A DNA stretch of 14,137 nt, taken from Smittium mucronatum (taxonomy: Eukaryota; Kickxellomycota; Harpellomycetes; Harpellales; Legeriomycetaceae). Where the stretch lies: assembly GCA_001953115.1 (NCBI GenBank), contig LSSL01003415.1, positions 1 to 14,137 on the forward strand, in the 5' to 3' direction. Positions within the stretch are counted from its first letter, which is position 1. Each line of letters begins with the position of its first letter. A program made the translations under genes and the position numbers. This document shows, piece by piece, positions 10,001 to 14,137 of this stretch. The notes under the pieces were generated by a model. That model searched no databases. It saw nothing but the letters and a program-made list of their open reading frames with translations, and was not told the DNA's origin.

Positions 10001-10516
10001 AGCGAATGGAATAAAGGGGTTTTCCCAAACATGAATTCAATGCATTTTTGATCAAAAACGTTAAGCCAACATGTTTTGGTTTATCAGCCAATAAAATTCA
10101 GTAGTAAAAAGAATTTTAAAAGTCTTGAAGCCTATAATTTTTCTCATTCATTTTTGTTTACGCAGAATTTATATAATTTTTCTCGTTGAATATAGCATTT
10201 ACCCTCCAATAAATACAAGTAAAAAGAAAAAATGAGGGTTTCATTCCATACTTGATATCAATATTACTGGCCGAATATATCCATTTTGGGTTTTACTCGA
10301 TATCCTAGAAAATACGCGCAATAACTATACCAAAATTCACGAAACAAATATAACTCTTTGAAGGTCTATGGCAGAAAATTAAGCCAAAATAAGTACTATA
10401 AAGGAATATGTACAATATTAAGATAATCCTATGGGTTATTAAGCTAGCAGTAATCCGAATATATGGGATTTATTTTACTTTTATAGCTAAAGCATCCAAA
10501 ATATCAATCTCTCTAG
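7068..10516. other. 3.4-kb AT-rich gene-free stretch
   Basis: I see no reading frame of convincing length or composition on either strand, and no tRNA, rRNA or transposon termini. Small structures noted: a short TAAA microsatellite (8758-8774), a hairpin of five base pairs with a GATT loop at 8381-8394, a 17-bp direct repeat AATCACAAAAGCATTTA at 9565-9581 and 9601-9617, and G-rich runs near 7800-7810. It may be the shared upstream region of flanking genes plus decayed repeat DNA. Confidence 0.55.
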
Positions 10517-11254
10517 CCACTGCGTCTTCTTAAACCCCATTTGTTTGAACAGATTCCGGATAAAGCTTTGGAAAACACTCCACCAATTTATTCTGCTTTT
10601 AAGTTTTTTTTATCTCGGAGCGAATTTATTCATATTTATTATATTTGCTACTTAGCAACTCTATTCTACACCAGAAAAAAGGTCGAGATCAATTTATGGG
10701 TATCCGATAACGCATCTACGCATTAAATCCATTATAACTCTAGTAAATATACACTTGCTGAGCTTACTTATAAATGGAACTTTGCCGACAAAACAGCTCC
10801 AATAGAGCTTCGTCAATTCGCCATTCCATATGGACTGGTCTTTTCTACTACTAACATCCTACGCTAAAATGGCGATCAAATATCTTTCTTGGCCCTCTAA
10901 ATAGAATCTCATGTTGCTGATCACTATCTTTTTTTAAAAAGTCCAGATATTCCCAACTGGTCTGTCCAACAGGCGATGTCGAAGCTGTTATACCCGGATT
11001 GCCTATTTTTCTAGTTTCCATTTGGTATTAGTCATGCCTGCCCCAGAAGAGCAAATGACACGTCTTAATGTGTGCCCAAATAATCAAATTGCCGCTGGTT
11101 TCTTCGCTGCTAGATCTTTTTCTCGCTCATTATTTTCTCGCCTGCATTTATTTTTAGCCAATATGCACACGAATTTTTAAATAGCGCATTTTTATTGGTT
11201 GTAAACTGCTCGGTTCAGGTATACGCAAAGTCTACAGCAAATGGCAGCCATTAA
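10517..11254 (+). pseudogene. Decayed unknown protein-coding frame with eight stops
   Basis: One frame running about 245 codons reads like protein throughout (for example NTPPIYSAFKFFLS, KYTLAELTYKWNFADKTAP, ELRQFAIPYGLVFSTTN, SPDIPNWSVQQAMSKLLYPD). It is broken by stops at 10724, 10865, 10898, 11012, 11066, 11081, 11111 and 11252. Six are TAA, two are TAG and none is TGA, which is what C-to-T change at CAA or CAG codons would give. TAA, TAG and TGA end the three good genes here, so a reassigned code is unlikely. I do not recognise the family; a retroelement or duplicated gene remnant is possible. A short ATG frame at 11034-11180 (48 aa, shifted) overlaps the end and may be chance or a frameshifted continuation. 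The frame runs toward the 26-bp minisatellite. Confidence 0.5.
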
Positions 11255-11316
11255 ACTCGCTGTAGAAAGATAAAACAAACAATAAGCAGTCCATATAAAC
11301 ACGCCGCTCAATAGTA

Positions 11317-11446
11317 ACTGATTCCCACTAAATCTAAAAAGCATTGATTCCCACTAATTTCAAAAAGCATTGATTCCCACTAATTTCAAAAAGCATTGAT
11401 TCCCACTAATTTCAAAAAGCATTGATTCCAATTAATTTCTAAAAAT
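11317..11446. repeat. 26-bp minisatellite, five copies
   Basis: Units of 26 bp start at 11317, 11343, 11369, 11395 and 11421, with the core ATTGATTCCCACTAATTTCA followed by AAAAGC. The three central copies are identical; the first and last carry several differences. Units abut without spacers. It lies between the decayed frame and the S-formylglutathione hydrolase gene, ending about 215 bp before that gene's start, so it could sit in or near its promoter. No function can be read from the sequence. Confidence 0.92.
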
Positions 11447-11660
11447 ATTGATACTGTCTTTGTTGATGCAGTTTATCCCATATATCCCACTCACCTGTGC
11501 AGTTCAATTCGCATCAAAAAAATACTATATATCTCCTACCCGTTAAATCAATACATATTCTTAAAGTCTAATATTTGATAATAGAGCATTCTATTTGGCC
11601 AGCTAACTTTGACCTCCCCAATCTAAAATATTATAAGCTTTACTCTCTTTCACAAATTTA

Positions 11661-13043
11661 ATGATGGCTTCTCTTGATCTAACTCAAGTTTCCTCGAGCA
11701 TGTGTTTTGGTGGCTTCGTGTATAAATATAAGCACTATTCCACCACCACCGACTGCACTATGACCTTCAATATATATCTGCCCCCCTCTGTGAAAGTTGA
11801 TTCAGAAACCAAAGTGCCGGTATTCCTTTTTTTATTCTTTATACTTTTACAATAAACATTTATTCTTTTTCTCTGCACTTTTATAATAAAATTTATCTTA
11901 TTCTTGTTAATTTTGCTTTCAGGCTCTGTACTTTCTTTCTGGTCTGACTTGCAATGAAGATAATATGATTACCAAAGCTGGAGCTCTCCAGTATCTTTCC
12001 GATAAGGGCATCGCTCTCATCACTCCAGACACTAGCCCTCGTATTTCATCTTTTCTTTTTATCTCTTTTTCCATTTACCCATTTCCCTTCACACTTTTTT
12101 TTCTATTTCCCTATTAATTTCTTTTTTGTTTTAATTTCCTTTCTGTTCAAGGTGGCTGTGGAATTCCTGGTGAGGATGATTCTTGGGATTTGGGAACTGG
12201 TATGCTTTTTCTTTTTCTTTTTTCAAATTTTCTGCTTATCCTTTAATTTCTATTCTAGGTGCCGGATTTTATGTTGATGCTACCACTGATAAATGGTCCA
12301 AACATTATAATATGTATTCTTACATCAGTGCAGAGTTGCCTTCTATAATATCTGCAAACTTCCCAATTGTAATTACTACTAATATTTTTATTCGCCCTTC
12401 TACCTTTACTCTCTCTCTCTCTCTCTCTCTGTTCTTACTCTTTTTTTCCCCCCTTTTCTCTTAGGATTCTAAAAAAATCTCAATCTTTGGCCATTCGATG
12501 GTTGGTTTATTTTTTTATATACATTTTTATTGGCTTCCAACTAATTTTTAAATCATTTTTTTAAGGGTGGTCACGGTGCCATCATGATTGCTCTGAGGAA
12601 TCCAAAGATGTATAAGGTATTTATCTTTGACCCGTTTTTCCATCTCCTCTATTTCTTTATCAATACCGCTATTCAAAATTCGTTTCTAGAGCGTTTCCGC
12701 TTTCGCCCCAATTTGTCATCCCTCCGAAACACCTGCCTTAAAGAACACTATCACCGAATATTTGGGCCCAAACAAGGACGATTGGGTTAAATACGACTCT
12801 ACTGAATTGGCCTCTAATTACCAAGGCCCCAATATCAATATCTTGATGGACCAGGGCTCTGACGATAGCCTTCTTAAAAGCAACACTTTACACCCTGATC
12901 ACTTTGTTGCTGCCGTTGAAAATAGCAAAGAATATATAAACTTACAAACCCGTGTACATCCTGGATATGACCACGGTTATTACTTTATCCAATCTTTCAT
13001 TAAGGATCACATCGATTTCCATTCCACTTTCCTCCTCCAATAA
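11661..13043 (+). CDS. S-formylglutathione hydrolase (esterase D family)
   Basis: Join 11661-11819, 11923-12040, 12152-12199, 12259-12368, 12465-12500, 12566-12616 and 12690-13043 gives 291 aa (human ESD has 282). The enzyme hydrolyses S-formylglutathione to formate and glutathione in cytosolic formaldehyde detoxification. Family blocks appear in order across the junctions: [89 protein letters not shown]. The alpha/beta-hydrolase triad is Ser156, Asp233 (probable) and His269. The usual Ser after the catalytic His (DHSYYF) is Gly here. The introns are 103, 111, 59, 96, 65 and 73 bp, all GT-AG and very pyrimidine-rich. ATG at 11661 is followed at once by ATG at 11664, which has A at -3 and G at +4 and may be the preferred start. 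The stop is TAA. Confidence 0.95.
12409..12430 (+). repeat. CT microsatellite in intron 4 of the hydrolase gene
   Basis: Eleven CT dinucleotides lie in intron 4 (12369-12464), about 34 bp before the acceptor, within its polypyrimidine tract. Length variation is likely and could alter splicing strength; that effect is inference. Confidence 0.9.
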
Positions 13044-13604
13044 TTTGCCTTTCTACTTTATGTCTCAACTCTTTTTCCTACTCACCTTTATTCTCTTTTA
13101 CTATAAGATATTTGCTCTACATTCTTTCTCTACCTTCTACTTCTCTAATTTTGCACGTATTATCGTAGCTGTTTTCTTTCAAAAATCATTTATCAATTAC
13201 TAATATTTCTGATACCATTTTATATTTAAAAACATTCGGGAATATCACTAAAACAAATTACTCGTAAAAAGAAAAAAGCTGTCATCAAAATAATATGCCC
13301 ATTTACTCATGCATCTTCTAAAGCCGAGTTAGTGGATTTTAGGGTGTTATTCCATTCATAAAATACTAAATATGTTCAATCATTAGCATCATTACTTTTT
13401 GTTATTATAAATTATGCCAACTTGGCGATCTCTTCCCTTTGGTAAAAACAGTGCTTGGAGTTTTTATCAAGTCTAATGGGAATAAGGATTTTCCAATAGC
13501 AAAATTCCAAAAATGGTTAGATCCATTTTTAAAACTAAGAGAGCTATTTTGGACACCAGTGAAATTCCTAATATTATGTCAACTAGCATCGTATTACCTA
13601 TATT
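13044..13604. other. 3' flank of the hydrolase gene, no clear gene
   Basis: The first 150 bp continue the T- and C-rich bias of the gene and probably include its 3' UTR. I see no strong AATAAA close to the stop. From about 13200 the sequence turns AT-rich and mixed. A 61-codon frame at 13439-13624 begins at TTG, not ATG, and shows no recognisable motif, so I do not call it. Confidence 0.5.
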
Positions 13605-13605
13605 C

Positions 13606-13656
13606 AAAAAAAAAAAGCCCCTAAGAGAAAAATACTTTGCCGTGGTTTAGGGGCTT
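13606..13656 (-). terminator. Stem-loop plus T tract; possible Pol III-type RNA 3' end
   Basis: AAGCCCCTAA (13615-13624) and TTAGGGGCTT (13647-13656) form a perfect 10-bp inverted repeat around a 22-base loop. On the minus strand the stem is followed directly by eleven Ts (complement of 13606-13616). A T tract is the usual RNA polymerase III stop signal, so a minus-strand small RNA could end here. I could not identify A or B boxes or a known RNA family upstream, so this remains speculative. On the plus strand the same feature is simply an A11 tract followed by a hairpin, which could also mark a retroposon tail. Confidence 0.3.
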
Positions 13657-13658
13657 AA

Positions 13659-13682
13659 TAGTGTACTTTTCGAAGTACACTA
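13659..13682. repeat. Perfect 10-bp hairpin with TTCG loop
   Basis: The arms TAGTGTACTT (13659-13668) and AAGTACACTA (13673-13682) are exact reverse complements around TTCG. It lies two bases after the preceding stem. A second pairing, TGGTTTAG (13643-13650) with CTAAACCA (13680-13687), would enclose this hairpin and compete with the stem at 13647-13656. The structure is visible in sequence; its role is unknown. Confidence 0.85.
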
Positions 13683-13683
13683 A

Positions 13684-14051
13684 ACCAAAATTCCACACAG
13701 ATTTGTACTATTCTTGGTTGAGAGTAGTGGAGACAACGCACAGTGATTCGGAGGACAGCGATTCCAGAGGGAAAACCATCTCGAAACAGGAGAAACCGAT
13801 CGTTTAGCGCAGCTGAGACATCCTCTAGTGCAAAAGTCCAGAGCTCGACAGTCAGACGGATCTCAGCGTCTAACAGCTATTTGTAGCAAAGCCACCTCGA
13901 TCAAACCCACGTTTGGGTAGGAGCCTAATTTTATTAATCCTGTTAGAAGAAGCTCTGATTGAGAGCTCAGTAGCTTTAATGATCTATTGATCGTTGACAA
14001 AGTTCTTAATTCATAACCCTTAAGGCCTCAGTCATACACCTAATTGAAGCA
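13684..14051. other. G+C-richer block of uncertain nature
   Basis: Composition changes visibly here, with more G and C and fewer homopolymers than in the flanking intergenic DNA, at least to about 13925. A plus-strand frame from 13684 to a TAG near 13807 encodes a short acidic/Ser-rich stretch (HSDSEDSDSRGKTISKQEKP), and a second frame is open from about 13747 to 13920. Neither is recognisable, and neither has a clear start. A transposable-element remnant, an exon of an unknown gene or a structured RNA are all possible. I found no tRNA or rRNA match. Confidence 0.3.
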
Positions 14052-14137
14052 ATGCCAGGATATTATTTGGTGGTTGGTAGATTGCACCCTTTATCCGTAG
14101 GTACGCAGCCGGTAGTCCGGCAGAGGAGCTTATTGTA
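14052..14137 (+). CDS. Possible 5' end of an unknown ORF running off the window
   Basis: From ATG at 14052 the frame is open for 28 codons to the window edge (start MPGYYLVVGRLHPLSVGTQP). The sequence is G+C-richer than nearby intergenic DNA. The minus strand is also open across this interval for about 34 codons, so openness alone says little. I do not recognise the product. Sequence beyond the edge would settle it. Confidence 0.2.
   Translation, partial: MPGYYLVVGRLHPLSVGTQPVVRQRSLL

Noticed and set aside
10517..11254. Alternative genetic code with TAA and TAG read as glutamine
   Set aside because: The hydrolase ends at TAA exactly where its family ends, and the arrestin-like gene ends at TAG, so these act as stops here; a pseudogene is simpler.
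12952..13203. Plus-strand 83-codon ORF
   Set aside because: Overlaps the last exon of the hydrolase out of frame and continues into its T-rich 3' flank.
13439..13624. Plus-strand 61-codon ORF
   Set aside because: It starts at TTG, ends inside the inverted repeat and A tract, and has no recognisable motif.
13643..13687. Helitron 3' terminus (hairpin followed by CTAA)
   Set aside because: On the minus strand a hairpin precedes CTAA by about eight bases, but the expected T after the terminus is absent and no matching 5' TC end was found.
14085..14137. 18S rRNA 3' end (TCCGTAGGT)
   Set aside because: Only nine bases match; the following conserved sequence is absent.

Overview
The window looks like nuclear DNA of an AT-rich, gene-sparse fungus. 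The evidence is eukaryotic: GT-AG introns interrupt two genes, and the folate genes are fused into one FOL1-type protein (two DHNA aldolase domains, HPPK, DHPS), a fungal arrangement. An alpha-arrestin-like gene and an S-formylglutathione hydrolase fit the same origin. Long empty AT-rich stretches and minisatellites suggest an early-diverging (zygomycete-type) fungus, but that placement is inference.

Layout: 1-1964 is AT-rich with no supported gene. 1965-2220 is a 43-bp tandem array, partly overlapped by a minus-strand ORF (2376-2086) whose first half looks coding. 2705-5369 (+) is the folate gene, one intron, 839 aa. 5370-5630 is a short tail-to-tail spacer. 6836-5631 (-) is an intronless alpha-arrestin-like gene with a TATA-like box upstream. 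7068-10516 is about 3.4 kb of AT-rich DNA with no gene seen. 10517-11254 (+) is a decayed reading frame with eight stops, followed by a 26-bp minisatellite (11317-11446). 11661-13043 (+) is S-formylglutathione hydrolase in seven exons, 291 aa. The right end (about 13600-14137) has nested inverted repeats beside an A11/T11 tract, then a more G+C-rich block of uncertain nature.

The genes do not form an operon-like unit. FOL1 makes dihydropteroate for folate synthesis. S-formylglutathione hydrolase turns S-formylglutathione into formate and glutathione in formaldehyde detoxification. Arrestin-like adaptors typically recruit ubiquitin ligases to membrane transporters. Folate and formate meet in one-carbon metabolism, but nothing here shows coordinated control.

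The most notable observation is in the DHPS domain. The loop that normally reads S-T-R-P reads S-T-K-V here, at the positions known from sulfonamide-resistance work in bacteria and Pneumocystis. The first pterin/pyrophosphate loop is also altered (N-T-T-H-D instead of N-V-T-P-D). All other catalytic landmarks are intact. I found no clear new multi-gene system; the overlapping inverted repeats near 13.6 kb and the decayed frame at 10.5-11.25 kb are the best unexplained structures.
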